Shown: positions 1 through 9,598 of the stretch, piece after piece
Layout: each line of letters begins with the position of its first letter
Position numbering within the stretch: position 1 is the stretch's first letter
Assembly: GCA_041200185.1 (NCBI GenBank)
Contig: CP165730.1
Span: 372,001-436,000, forward strand
Direction of reading: 5' to 3'
DNA length: 64,000 bases
Origin: G041200185 sp041200185
Lineage (GTDB): Bacteria; Pseudomonadota; Alphaproteobacteria; BNTO01
Position numbers and translations under genes: made by a program
Notes under the pieces: model-generated
Told to the model about the DNA's origin: nothing
Databases searched by the model: none
Seen by the model: the letters and a program-made list of their open reading frames with translations, nothing else

Positions 1-2
1 GG

Positions 3-83
3 GTTGATGAGGCGATCACCGACGAAATTTGCAATTCCGTAGTCGGTCGTGTAGAGTGGAGGGGCGTCAGTGTGCGTCTTTAG
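3..83 (+). CDS. Possible C-terminal tail of an upstream gene cut by the window edge
   Basis: One frame is open from base 3 to a TAG at 81-83 and encodes about 26 residues ending in VEWRGVSVRL. It finishes 41 bases before the RNase J start, as an upstream operon partner would. In alphaproteobacteria rnj often follows birA or coaX, but this tail is too short to assign to either. The alternative is that it is chance open sequence. Confidence 0.25.
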   Translation, partial: VDEAITDEICNSVVGRVEWRGVSVRL

Positions 84-124
84 TGATTGCAGGGAGGCGC
101 TTTGGCCTTTCTCTTAGGAAGAGT

Positions 125-1825
125 ATGAAGAAGAAAAAGAAGGTTAGTAGTAAGCCGTCTGGGATTTTGACGGGTTTTGTACCGGCGGCGAGCGATCTTG
201 TGTTCGTTCCTCTAGGGGGAACGTGCGAAATTGGCATGAATTGTGCGCTCTTGGGGCACGATGGTGAATGGCTCATGATCGACTGCGGTCTTTCATTTTA
301 CGATCGTTTAGGGGTTGAGCTTTTGACAGCTGACCCTACATTCATTGTTCAGCAAAGGGATCGGCTAAAGGCTCTGTTAATTACGCATGCTCATGAGGAT
401 CACATTGGAGCAGTTGAGTATCTCTGGCCTCTTTTGAAGTGTCCCGTCTATGCAGCACCTTTCGCAGCAGCGGTCTTGCGCCAGAAAATCCAAAACAAAT
501 CGTGGAAGGACGAACTGGATCTCCATGAGGTCGCTTTTAAAGGCACAACGGATATCGGGAAGTTCAATGTCGAGTTCGTGAACATGACTCATTCCATTCC
601 TGACCCTTCGTGTGTCGTTGTGAGGACTCCTTTGGGGACTATCGTTCATACGGGAGACTGGAAGTTTGACGCGACTCCGGTGATTGGCAAAAAAGCTGAT
701 GAAAAAAGGCTTAAGAAAATTGGCGACGAGGGTGTCTTAGCATACTTGAGTGATTCGACCAACATCTTCACCAAGGAGGAACCGGATTCAGAGAAGCATG
801 TTCGCGAGTGTTTGACTCGGCTGGTTGAGAGCTATTCAGGGAAAAGGATTATATTTGCCTGTTTTTCTTCTAACATAGCCCGTCTTGAAACGGCTATTTT
901 GGCTGCTCACCAGGCGGGACGAAAGGTGGCTATTGTTGGACGATCCTTGCAACGGATGATGGCGGCAGCAAAAGAAACAGGATACATGAAGAAAGTTCCT
1001 GAGTTGGTTGACAAAGAGGAAGCCGCTTCGATGCCACCCGGGAAGGTGATGCTGATTTGCACTGGATCTCAAGGAGAGTCGCGTTCGGCCTTGGTACAGA
1101 TAGCCCAAGGAAAGGATCCTGTTCTTCAACTTGGGGAGGATGACGTCGTCTTGTTTTCATCGCGAGTGATACCAGGGAACGAGAAAAGCATTGGAGCCCT
1201 GCATAGCCTTCTAGCAAAGGCGGGTGCTGATATTGTTACGTCTTCGGAAGAGAACATCCACACGTCAGGACACCCTGCAAGAAAGGCGATTAAAAAAATG
1301 TACGATATCCTTAGGCCCAAGATCGTAATTCCTGTGCATGGGGAGGCTCGTCACTTGGTTGCTCAATCTCATTTTGCGAAGGAACAAGGGATTCTACAAG
1401 TTGTGACACCGACGGATGGCACGCTGCTTCAGTTAGCAGGGGAAAGTCCTGAGGTTCTAGGCCAAGTGGAACATGGCGTTTGGGCTGTTGATGGCAAGAG
1501 GATGATTTCCTTCGACGGGGCGACCCTCAAAGAGAGAATGCGTCTTTCCGAGGAGGGATCTGTATTTATAACAGTTTTGGTTTGTTCAGAGGGTGTAAAA
1601 GAAATTTCGGTGGATATGCGTGGCTTGCTGGATCCAGGCATCCTATACAAAGGTTTGCAGGATCACGTTAAACAAGCCGTGTTGCATCTTTTTGAAGGAG
1701 CTCGGGGAATCCGGGAAAATGAAACAAACTCTGCAGCTATCACCCAACGCGTTCGGCAAGTTGTTAAACAAAAGCTTGGTAAGGACCCGGTGACCAACGT
1801 GCACATTATGGAGGTTGGTGGATAG
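125..1825 (+). CDS. rnj: Ribonuclease J (metallo-beta-lactamase/beta-CASP RNase)
   Basis: This RNase of about 566 residues combines endonuclease and 5'-3' exonuclease activity in RNA processing and turnover in the cytoplasm. The zinc-binding HAHEDH signature lies near residues 88-93, preceded by an N-terminal PLGGTCEIGMN segment typical of RNase J. The beta-CASP region (FACFSSNIARL, GRSL) follows, and a distal motif with HTSGHP and PVHGE completes the active site. The frame is open back to base 29, but the ATG at 125 has an AGGAAG Shine-Dalgarno just upstream and removes a non-conserved extension. The length is normal for alphaproteobacterial RNase J. No downstream gene is close enough to be an obvious operon partner. 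Confidence 0.95.
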   Translation: MKKKKKVSSKPSGILTGFVPAASDLVFVPLGGTCEIGMNCALLGHDGEWLMIDCGLSFYDRLGVELLTADPTFIVQQRDRLKALLITHAHEDHIGAVEYLWPLLKCPVYAAPFAAAVLRQKIQNKSWKDELDLHEVAFKGTTDIGKFNVEFVNMTHSIPDPSCVVVRTPLGTIVHTGDWKFDATPVIGKKADEKRLKKIGDEGVLAYLSDSTNIFTKEEPDSEKHVRECLTRLVESYSGKRIIFACFSSNIARLETAILAAHQAGRKVAIVGRSLQRMMAAAKETGYMKKVPELVDKEEAASMPPGKVMLICTGSQGESRSALVQIAQGKDPVLQLGEDDVVLFSSRVIPGNEKSIGALHSLLAKAGADIVTSSEENIHTSGHPARKAIKKMYDILRPKIVIPVHGEARHLVAQSHFAKEQGILQVVTPTDGTLLQLAGESPEVLGQVEHGVWAVDGKRMISFDGATLKERMRLSEEGSVFITVLVCSEGVKEISVDMRGLLDPGILYKGLQDHVKQAVLHLFEGARGIRENETNSAAITQRVRQVVKQKLGKDPVTNVHIMEVGG

Positions 1826-2320
1826 TCCGAGGTGTGTTCTAACTCTCGGATGATATAATAGACCTAACATGAAGACCTCTTTTTAATCGTTCTGTGGCTG
1901 ATAGTTGTGAGATGCTTGAGTCCCTTTTTTCGAGTTTTGTGGGAAAAGCTGTTCTCCGCTTTCAGCGGGTAGGGTTTCTGTCATTAGACGTTTTCGCTTT
2001 AAAGAGAAGAGGATTCTGCGGAATCTGTTTTAAAATTAAGGTTTCGAAATTATCTCTTTGAAGTTGTTTCACTAGCCATTTTACGAATGCGGTACCTGCG
2101 ATGGATTCTCCTGATCGCAGTGTCTGATCGTTAAAAACCAACAATTTCTCCTCGTCTCCCCCCAGCCTCCTTGCATTAACCTCAACGACAGCTGATAACC
2201 TTAACAAAGGTTAACAAAATTAACCTTTCAAAAATGATACACAAAATTCACCCCTCTTGCAAGAAGAAAAGAAAAGCGCTAGAAACGGAGAAGAGATGGT
2301 TTTTTTTAAATGAGGTCAGA
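1826..2320. other. Intergenic region of about 495 bases
   Basis: I see no convincing gene here. It is AT-rich toward its right end and carries the alternating inverted repeats at 2196-2228, annotated separately, directly in front of the next gene. It probably holds the promoter of the secreted protein gene at 2321. Confidence 0.5.
2196..2228. repeat. Alternating inverted repeats built from TTAAC/AAGGTTA units
   Basis: TAACCTT (2196-2202) pairs with AAGGTTA (2207-2213), and AAAGGTTAA (2206-2214) pairs perfectly with TTAACCTTT (2220-2228). Three TTAAC words occur in 24 bases. The spacing between TTAA words is 6 or 5 bases rather than the 7 of a canonical CtrA box. It lies about 95 bases upstream of a start codon, so an operator is possible; this is inference. 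Confidence 0.45.
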
Positions 2321-2791
2321 ATGATCGCAATGTGGAAAGGAGCCGTTTTGGCGCTAGGTCTAATAGCTGTTGTGGGAAATGCGAGTAAGGTTGAGGAGTT
2401 GAAAGAGACGTTGGGTAGTGATAAAAGAGAAGCGGGGGGATATGTCAGTAGATGCGACAATCGTGGAACAAAGCGTGTTAGAGTCAGTAGGGTGTATAAC
2501 CCAATGAGTGAGCAAGATGCTCTGAGGGGTATAGATGAAGCGTTAGAAGGTGTTGTGCGTAATGATGATTTTTCACAGGAAACTTTGGCGAAGCTAGTGA
2601 GTGGAGCAAAGTTTTTTGGTAAAAAATCGAGAAGGGTAGTTGTTGGCAATAGGTTAATGGAGTTAGCTCTAAAAGAGGAAGCAAATCAAAAGTGTCGTTG
2701 TATGGAGTTCTTCTTAACAATGAAGCGTAAGCTGCAAGATAAAGGGGTATGGGATGCTATGGAGGAGAAGAAGTCAAGTCTATGTGAGTGA
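2321..2791 (+). CDS. Small secreted protein of unknown function (156 aa)
   Basis: No family is recognised. The N-terminus MIAMWKGAVLALGLIAVVGNA is a convincing Sec signal peptide, with cleavage likely after NA. The mature part is about 135 residues, charged, with a lysine/arginine-rich centre (GKKSRR) and a Cys pair in QKCRCMEF. An upstream ATG at 2234 would add a basic stretch ahead of the signal peptide. The ATG at 2321 has a GAGG Shine-Dalgarno five bases away and is preferred. Another secreted protein gene follows after 58 bases on the same strand, so the two may be co-transcribed. A periplasmic or extracellular location is inferred. Confidence 0.65.
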   Translation: MIAMWKGAVLALGLIAVVGNASKVEELKETLGSDKREAGGYVSRCDNRGTKRVRVSRVYNPMSEQDALRGIDEALEGVVRNDDFSQETLAKLVSGAKFFGKKSRRVVVGNRLMELALKEEANQKCRCMEFFLTMKRKLQDKGVWDAMEEKKSSLCE

Positions 2792-2849
2792 GAAAAGAGG
2801 ATGAAAGGTTAGCTATGTTTTTTTGCTGAAATATAAAAAGGGGGGAGTT

Positions 2850-3356
2850 ATGGGTTTTCGCGAGTTGTTTTGTGTGAGCTTGGGGTTGTTGTGTAGTGGC
2901 GGTGCTGTGACTGGGGCTGCGAATCCGCGGTCGTTGGCGGGGGATCCGTTTATGAAGCAGTTTGTTCCGGACATAAGTGGAAGAGATGTTATCAATTTTG
3001 TGATGTCGACGGGACCGTGGAGAGCATCAACGGGTCTGATGCGTAGAAGATTGTGGAATGAATTGAGAGAGCTCTTTAGGCAACGGACGGGGTGGATTTG
3101 CGATACAGTAAACCAGGAGCCGGGTGGGTTCATTAAAAGGTGGAGGTATCCGGTGGCGGCGATGCAGAGTGAGGGGCTTTTATACCACGAGCAGGTTGAG
3201 GTGCAGGGTGGCGTCCATCACAACAAAGAACTAGTGGTGGATATTGCGTACGAGTGGGCATACAGCACAACTGTGAAAGGTGGAGCAGTAAAAATTGGAG
3301 GAAGTAATTACGTCCCTGATACTTGCAGAATCTACGTTCGTGAGTACGTAGCTTAG
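2850..3356 (+). CDS. Secreted protein of unknown function (168 aa)
   Basis: No family is recognised. The start at 2850 has a purine-rich AAGGGGGGAG Shine-Dalgarno immediately upstream and gives a signal peptide MGFRELFCVSLGLLCSGG followed by AVTGA and the mature ANPRSL. The mature domain is rich in Trp, Tyr and Arg and ends with a beta-rich section (VVDIAYEWAYSTTV, then YVPDTCRIYVREY). A TTG at 2823 would extend the frame but lacks support. The gene is separated from the polA stop by only 18 bases and is convergent with it. Confidence 0.65.
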   Translation: MGFRELFCVSLGLLCSGGAVTGAANPRSLAGDPFMKQFVPDISGRDVINFVMSTGPWRASTGLMRRRLWNELRELFRQRTGWICDTVNQEPGGFIKRWRYPVAAMQSEGLLYHEQVEVQGGVHHNKELVVDIAYEWAYSTTVKGGAVKIGGSNYVPDTCRIYVREYVA

Positions 3357-3374
3357 GATTGTGGTTATTCGTGG

Positions 3375-6300
3375 TTAGCTCCCCTTCTCTAGGCGCCAGG
3401 TCTGTCCTACTGCAGCGTTGACGACCAGGGGGATGGAAAGCTGGGGGTGGTCCTGAAGGATGGATTCCATGGTCCTTTTGAGTTGAGGGAGGGTGTTGAG
3501 AAGCGCCTCCCTCGGTCCCTCAAAGACGATTTCGTCGTGGATTTGAAGTACCATGTTAACAGAAGAGTTTCGGAGAAGCCGGTCGATTTGGATCATGGCT
3601 TTTTTCATAATATCCGCATTGGTCCCTTGTAGAGGGGCGTTAATGGCCTGCCGTTCAGCAAATTGCCGCTGAAGGGGGTGAGGGCTGCGGATGTTAGGAA
3701 GGTAGCACCGTCTTCCAAAAAGAGTTTCGACGTACCCCTTGGCATGAGCCTCAGCTTTGCGCTGATCAATATAAGCGCGAATTTCCGGATAACTTCGAAA
3801 GTAAAAATCAATGATTGTCTTGGCCTCAGCAGCTGAAATCCCAAGCTGTTGAGCGAGACCAAAAGGGGTTTGACCATAAACAATACCGAAGTTAACGACT
3901 TTCGCCATGCGGCGGAGATCGGGCGTGACGCCATCCGCAGGTTTTCCAAAAATGAGGCTTGCCGTCGCTCTGTGAATATCTTCATGCTGTTCAAAAGCAC
4001 GAATAAGACGCGGTACTTGCCCCATATAAGCGAGAAGGCGAAGCTCAATTTGAGAATAATCCAGAGAGGCAAGGTCGTGCTCCCCCTCACCACGGAAAGC
4101 TTCGCGGATTTTTTCCCCTTCCTCAGTTCGCACAGGAATATTTTGAAGATTGGGGTTTTGAGAAGCTAACCGCCCTGTATTCGTGGCTGTAACAAGAAAC
4201 GTCGAATGAATCCGATGCGTATCGGGTCGGATGCTCTGGACGAGCGTTTCGGTGTAAGTCGTTCGAAGTTTATGCAATTTTCGCCATTCCGCCAAAAGAG
4301 GGAAAATGGGGTGGTTTTCTCGCTGAGCCAGCTTCGTGAGAGATTGACTATCTGTTTTGTAGCGCCCCGTTTGTTTGCTGACGGGGGTGGCGAGACCGAG
4401 GGTTTTAAGGACTTCTCCCAGCTGCTGAGGGGAGGCCAAATTAAATTCCTGACCGGCGAGATGGAAAATCTCCTGCTGCAGATGAGTGAGACGGGCATCC
4501 CACTCCTTTTTAAGTCTTTCAAGCGTTGAGGCATCAACAAAAATCCCCTCTTGTTCCAGACGGTAAATAACGGGAAGAAAAGGCCTGTCGAGCGAACTGT
4601 ATAGCTTTGCAAGATTGGGGATCTGTTGAAGATGATGAGGTAAAGACTGAGTTTGCTCCACAAGGTGCAAGGTCAGGGCAAGAGTTGGCAGGAGAGCTGC
4701 CTTAAAGTCCTCCGATTGGGGAGTTTCCGACCCAGAGGGAGATGGGGAAGGCTCGGGGAGCAAGCTCCGCAGAAAGGCAGTGTTGCTGAAGACGTCGATT
4801 TCTGAAGGAAAGGCGGTTGTGCTTTGAGGGCTCTCCTCACTATCTTGACCGTCAGCCGAGGCGTCCCCTGGTCCCGAGAGCAAATAAGCCATGAGGGAGA
4901 GGTCGATGAGATGCGATGGAATGTCTTTCCACGCCAAAGTATGCGCTAAGGATTTCGCATCGTGCGCGGCGCAAGGGGAGCGCTGGACAAGGTCATAGAG
5001 CCCTGTTGAGAGGTCCGAAAGCGTGAGGTCGCCAGACAGGGAAATGAGAAAACCAGAAGGTGAATGAAGAGGATTCAGAACAACGACGAAACCATCCAGC
5101 GGGATTTTTTTTCGAGCCCGCCCCTTGAGAGGCACCCAACGGTGAAGAAGGAGGCGCGGAGGGGCGCCAAGTGTAAAATCGGCATCTTGAAAACCTGATG
5201 TGGGCGGTGCGTGAGGAGGACTCTCTGGGGAGTCGGTGCTATCGGGGCTTCGTGTTGTATCCCCTGAAGGGTGAGGATGAGTAGGCGTTTCGTGGGGAGA
5301 TAATTGAAGTTCTATTTTTTGAGGGACTTGCTGTAATAAAGAGGCGCCATTCTTCACGAGTTTGAACCCATTGAAAAGAGGGCAGGGGAGGGGGAGCTGA
5401 TAAGGACTTATGCTCCGAAACTCTTCCTGGAGTCGTGACCTCAGTTGGGGAGGAAGCTTTTGACGGATCGGTGGATTCGGCCTGGGAGACGACCTTCGTC
5501 TGGGTGACGGGCCCCGTCTGGGTGGCAAGCCTTGCCTGGGAGGTAACCTTTACCTGGGTGGCGACCTTCGTCTGGGTGGCGAATTTGGTCGCAATTCGTT
5601 TTTTGAGTGAGTGAAATTCCTGAATTTCACAGAAATCCTGCATTCGCTTTACGGCTTCTTCGGTAAGGAGACGTGGAAAGGCCATGGATTCTTCATCAAG
5701 AGTGACGTTGACATCTTGGCGCAACGTAGCGAGTTGCAGGGAGATTCGTGCTTCTTGTTGTTGCGATTCGAGGAGTTCACGGCGGTGAGCAGGCTTAACA
5801 GTGTGAACCTGCGCTAAGAGGGCTTCGAGTGACCCGTAGCGCTTGATGAGATCTGCAGCGGTTTTGATGCCGATGCCTCGAACACCGGGGATCCAGTCCG
5901 CATGATCTCCCGCAAGAGCCTGAATATCCGGGACTTGTTGTCCGTTGTAGGTTTCGAATTCGTCGTAGATATGTTGCTCTCGAATCCAGTTTCCACGCCG
6001 ATAGATTTCGACATCAGGACCGTAGAGCTGCATGAAGTCTTTGTCATCGGAGAGGATGACGACCCTGTAGCCTTGAGATCGAGCGAGAGCGGTGTAGCTA
6101 GCAATAACGTCATCAGCCTCGAAATTCGGTACTTCTCGAAGGGGGCAGCCAAAGGTCTGACAGGCCTCTCGAACAAGAGGGAACTGCACAACGAGCTCTT
6201 GAGGGAGCTGGCGGCGTTGCCCTTTGTAGTCGGGGTAGATATCATGGCGGAAATTTCGGCGAGCAACATCGAACACACCGGCCCAGAGGACGGTTTCATC

Positions 6301-6462
6301 GTCTTTTGAGTGTTCGAGAATGAGATCTCGCATACGAAAGAGCGTAGAGCAAAATCCAAAGACGGCGCCGATGGGCATTTCGTCTGAGCGTTTGACTTCA
6401 GACATAGCGTAAAAAGACCGGAAAATGAGTCCGGAAGCATCAAGTAGATAAAGTGTTTTCAT
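3375..6462 (-). CDS. polA: DNA polymerase I, reading frame broken by an apparent 1-base insertion
   Basis: DNA polymerase I fills gaps and removes primers during replication and repair. Two overlapping frames together encode it. The first runs from an ATG at 6462, with a strong AGGAGG site eight bases upstream, and holds the 5'-3' exonuclease (LSDDKDFMQ, GIGIKTAADLI). The second, ending at 3375, holds the polymerase domain with motif A (DYSQIELRLL), motif B (KVVNFGIVYG) and motif C (QIHDEIVFE). The frames join best at the run of six T on the plus strand at 5315-5320, where one base fewer would restore a protein of about 1,028 residues. The 3'-5' exonuclease region lacks the DxE motif and is probably inactive, as in several Pol I families. 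The linker carries a hexapeptide repeat. Polymerase motifs are intact, so the break may be recent, tolerated or a sequence error. Confidence 0.9.
5480..5587 (-). repeat. 18-base tandem repeat in the polA linker
   Basis: About six copies of an 18-base unit encode hexapeptides of the pattern K-V-A-T-Q-T (variants KVATQV, KVTSQA, RLATQT, GPVTQT, KVVSQA). The repeat lies between the 5'-3' exonuclease and the degenerate 3'-5' exonuclease region, just upstream of the frame break. The copies differ by several substitutions, so it is not a very recent expansion. Confidence 0.8.
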
Positions 6463-6474
6463 GAGTTATTCCTC

Positions 6475-6921
6475 CTAAAAGTTGACGAAAAAGAGTTTCA
6501 ATAAATATTTTTTGGTCATGAACATCGTGATGAGTAAACTTCTCACCTTGTCGAGGACGAACTCTCTGAGGGGCATTGTAACATGACCTGTCGTCAGAGA
6601 GACGGTTCTCTTGAGGCAAGAAGCGCGAAGTGAAGTTGGTGGGGAGTGAGAGGGGAGGATTTCAGCTAAAGAAAGTTGTAACAAAGCACAGGAATGGAGC
6701 GGAGACGAGGACGACCTTTGGGAAAGAGGAGTATTCGAAGGCGTCGAACATTTCGAAGGGGAAACGGAACGATCCGCACGCAGAAGGGGCGATATGGTGG
6801 ATAATGTGAAATCAGCCTCGAGGGGAAGCGGGCAGGGTAGGGCGGTGCGCCTGAAAGAGGAGTGCACTGGCTTATTGTGCGACGAGTATGACTTGAATGA
6901 GTCGTGAAGGTAAGTTGGCAT
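6475..6921 (-). CDS. Serine-rich hypothetical protein coupled to polA (148 aa)
   Basis: This open frame begins at an ATG with an AAGGAG Shine-Dalgarno seven bases upstream. Its TAG stop overlaps the AGGAGG site of polA, twelve bases before the polA start, so translational coupling is plausible. The product is low-complexity and rich in Ser, Pro and Leu (for example SQRSSSSPLHS) and ends in a hydrophobic tail (LLKLFFVNF). No family is recognised. The initiation signal and the tight junction favour a real gene; the composition argues for caution. Confidence 0.45.
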   Translation of the reverse strand: MPTYLHDSFKSYSSHNKPVHSSFRRTALPCPLPLEADFTLSTISPLLRADRSVSPSKCSTPSNTPLSQRSSSSPLHSCALLQLSLAEILPSHSPPTSLRASCLKRTVSLTTGHVTMPLREFVLDKVRSLLITMFMTKKYLLKLFFVNF

Positions 6922-7184
6922 GATGTGTCTCCTTTTTGATAATTAACAAGATGAAGTCAAATTCGTAGATTTTTTGTGAATGTTTATTGATAGTTTTATC
7001 GAGAATAGAGTTGATGTATTGCAATGAATGATGTTTGGTTCAAAGAATTTTGGTGATTAAAGTTGTTTTTAATATGCTTTTATTTAGAGATTTCCGTAAA
7101 TATAAATTGAGATTTATCAATCAAAGAGTATAGGAATTAACGGAGTAGAAAGGAACCGAAAGAACCAGGGGGTAGGGAACCTAG

Positions 7185-8054
7185 TTAGGAGTGAGCCTCT
7201 TCAAGAGCCGGTGTAACGCGCTTTCTGTCATAAACACCACCGTTTTGGTAGCGCACAATGGTAAGGGAAGTGCCCTGAGGACGCGTTACCGTGGGGCCTG
7301 GCTTTTGAGAGTTGAAATCAGCTCGATCAATGTGCAACTCCTGAGTTTGACCTAAGGAAATTTCTTCAAGTTTTAGACAATTGCAAAAAGCGTTGCGACG
7401 GATACGAACTTCCTTAACGGAATTTTTAATGGAAACCTTGCGCAATCCAGGGCAGAGGTCAAAAGCAGACGGTCCAATGGTGATGGAGTCGGCGGGTCCT
7501 CCTGCCGTGAAAATGACCTCGTTGAGCGAAGAGCACCCTGAAAAAGCGAATTCATGGACCATTAACGACGGCAGTTGAAGCTTTTCGAGGGAGGTGCAGT
7601 TAGCAAAAGCGCTGGGGCCAATGTTTACCTGGTGAGAGGACGCAGGGAAGATGACTTCACGAAGGGAGGGGCATTCGTAAAAAGCTTTCTGCCCAATGGA
7701 CCGAAGTGTTGTCGGGAAGGTGACTTTTTTGAGGGTTAAAAACCTCGAAAAAGCATTTTCAGCAATGCCTTCCGTATTTGAAAGGTGGAGCTCTTCAACA
7801 AGGCACTGCATGGAGGGCTCAATGTATTTATTCACGAAAGCCTGATCAACGACGATTTGGTTGGTGATGGTCAGGATCCCACTTTGTAAACTAACGCTGG
7901 ACGGGGAGTGAGGGAGGATTGAGGCACCGCAAGACAATGGATCTGAGGCAGAATCCGGTGAGGGATGAACGGGGAGAAGGGAATACCCTTTTTTCGAAGC
8001 CAAAGCCGACGTGGAGCAACAGGCCACAAGAAGGCACAGAGCCCCTTTCAGCAT
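7185..8054 (-). CDS. Secreted leucine-rich-repeat protein, BspA/LRR_5 type
   Basis: The product of about 289 residues starts with a Sec signal peptide MLKGALCLLVACCSTSALA and continues with several BspA-type repeats. Each has the form of a beta strand with I/V/L positions followed by A-F-x-x-C (FYECPSL, FANCTSL, FSGCSSL, FDLCPGL, FCNCLKL). Such proteins form solenoids used for adhesion or protein binding at cell surfaces. The ATG at 8054 has a GGAGGG site four to five bases upstream; upstream in-frame codons would precede the signal peptide and are rejected. No transmembrane anchor or sorting signal is visible, so it may be released or periplasmic. A decayed relative lies at 16156-17527. Confidence 0.85.
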   Translation of the reverse strand: MLKGALCLLVACCSTSALASKKGYSLLPVHPSPDSASDPLSCGASILPHSPSSVSLQSGILTITNQIVVDQAFVNKYIEPSMQCLVEELHLSNTEGIAENAFSRFLTLKKVTFPTTLRSIGQKAFYECPSLREVIFPASSHQVNIGPSAFANCTSLEKLQLPSLMVHEFAFSGCSSLNEVIFTAGGPADSITIGPSAFDLCPGLRKVSIKNSVKEVRIRRNAFCNCLKLEEISLGQTQELHIDRADFNSQKPGPTVTRPQGTSLTIVRYQNGGVYDRKRVTPALEEAHS

Positions 8055-8858
8055 GCGTCCCTCCAAAAAGATGAAAACCCCCTGTATAATTTCTTTGTAA
8101 CACCGAAACCTCTGGGTGACAAGAGGGGGCGTAAAGGCCACGATCCGAGGCCAGTTTGAGAGATGGTTATCCTGGGATCAATTCTCAGGGTTGTGTCGCA
8201 AGCGATCCCTGAGAGGGATTGAAAGGAAACTGCGACTTTGAACAATCCTCAAACTTTTGAACGCATAGTTTTATAATCAAACTTATTTCGAAAACAACTT
8301 GTGCACCGCTTTAAAAAGCTCGGAAAAGGAGGTAAACGGATCGGGAAATTTTCTCAATTTTGACTTTTTTCGTGTAATCTTGACCCGCAAAGGCTTTTTG
8401 AACACCCCTTCGACTGCCTTTGAGTCTTGAGGCCTGTTCCCGAATCAAAGAATCAGGAGACTTTCATCATCGGTAATCTTTGTAGGGGGGCGGCGAGGAA
8501 AGGTTATGGCGAGAGTTTGACCTTTTTTCACCAGATGAACCTCTGTTAAGACCGCGGATCGATAAATGACGAATTGATCTGCCGTCTTTAGGTAGGAAAG
8601 ACCTACTTGATGTATTCGGATAGTTTTTTTAAAGCAATGCATGTATCAAAGTGAATCCACAATATCGAGGATTTTGCTGAAAATTATCCCAGAAAGAGAC
8701 ATTCATAACCCTTTTTCATCTTTTTATCGTTGCCAAAGGCGGTTGTTATTGAAAGAAGTTGGAGTATAACGCAAAGGATCCATGACAAGACCGAGGAGAC
8801 ATAGAGAAAAGCGCTCCACCTTTATTCAAGGAAAGATAGTGGGAAGTAGAGACGAAGA
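8055..8858. other. Intergenic region of about 800 bases between the LRR gene and rnpB
   Basis: An 8-base inverted repeat (TCTCAGGG at 8183-8190, CCCTGAGA at 8207-8214) lies upstream of the LRR gene on its leader side. A 65-codon minus-strand frame at 8445-8642 has protein-like composition near its end (AITFPRRPPTKI) but no Shine-Dalgarno, so I do not call it a gene. Nothing else is evident. Confidence 0.4.
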
Positions 8859-9235
8859 AGGTTGAGGTGTCTATAAGCCGGGTTCTGTCTGGAATGTCTT
8901 CCTCTGTGGCTATTCATCTAGGCCTTTTGTTGCCAAAAGGCTCAAGCAGCCAACCCGGACCCTAGCGACAAACACGCTTTCCTTACGGAGGGGGTCTCTA
9001 TTCGGCCTTGCTCCGGGTGGGGTTTACAATGCCGTCCTTGTTACCAAGAACGCGGTGCGCTCTTACCGCCCCATTTCACCCTTACTCACGACCCGAAGGT
9101 TGCAAGCGGTATCCTTTCTGTTGCACTTTCCCTAAGGCTCTCGCCTCGCCGGACGTTATCCGGCACCCTGTTTGTAGGAGCCCGGACTTTCCTCCCCAGC
9201 ACGCTCGCTGGAGCAGCCACACAACACCTCAACCT
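8859..9235 (-). ncRNA. rnpB: RNase P RNA, bacterial class A
   Basis: Read on the minus strand, the RNA opens with AGGTTGAGGTGT, which pairs as helix P1 with ACACCTCAACCT at the 3' end. Near the 5' end it has the diagnostic GAGGAAAGTCCGGGCTCC, and near the 3' end AGAACCCGGCTTATAG. The length of about 377 nt is normal. The catalytic RNA cleaves 5' leaders from pre-tRNAs together with RnpA. Open frames across this interval are shadows of the RNA. The ends are set from helix P1. Confidence 0.95.
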
Positions 9236-9361
9236 GCGGTGAGAGTAAAGGAGTTTGGCAAAAGAATCAAGAGTTAGGTCAAGAGAGAAAGTAACGTTCT
9301 TTTAATAATGATTCGTTATATTTAAGTAAAGAATTTGGCGTAATAGAGCAGAGGCAGTTCA

Positions 9362-9598
9362 GTGAAGTCCATAAAAATTGTCAAACATATTAAATATTTA
9401 GTAGCGCTGATGACGTTTGGAAGCCTCGTGTCGGGTGCCTTTTCGGAAAGGCAAGAAGACGATAACGACCAACCCGAAACAGGTGTAGAAGAAGGTTATC
9501 CAGAATTCTGGGACAATACGGATATATTTGGACAAAATAACAGCGACTTAGAAGAACCAGAGGAAGAGGAAGGAGAAAGAGGCTGTTTGAAGGTGTAG
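9362..9598 (+). CDS. Small acidic secreted protein (78 aa)
   Basis: A GTG start has a GAGG site seven bases upstream. The N-terminus is basic and hydrophobic (KHIKYLVALMTFGSLVSGA), a typical Sec signal peptide. The mature part of about 50 residues is extremely acidic (LEEPEEEEGERG) and ends in GCLKV with a single Cys. No family is recognised. The small size and biased composition leave some doubt, but a signal peptide joined to an acidic tail is unlikely by chance. Confidence 0.5.
   Translation: MKSIKIVKHIKYLVALMTFGSLVSGAFSERQEDDNDQPETGVEEGYPEFWDNTDIFGQNNSDLEEPEEEEGERGCLKV

Noticed and set aside
2201..2224. CtrA box upstream of the gene at 2321
   Set aside because: The TTAA words are separated by 6 and 5 bases rather than the required 7.
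5315..5320. Programmed minus-one ribosomal frameshifting in polA
   Set aside because: A minus-one slip on A-AAA-AAT leads directly into TAG; the needed shift is plus one, for which no typical slippery signal is visible.
9008..9277. Plus-strand open frame of 89 codons
   Set aside because: It lies over the RNase P RNA, whose sequence and helix P1 are unmistakable.
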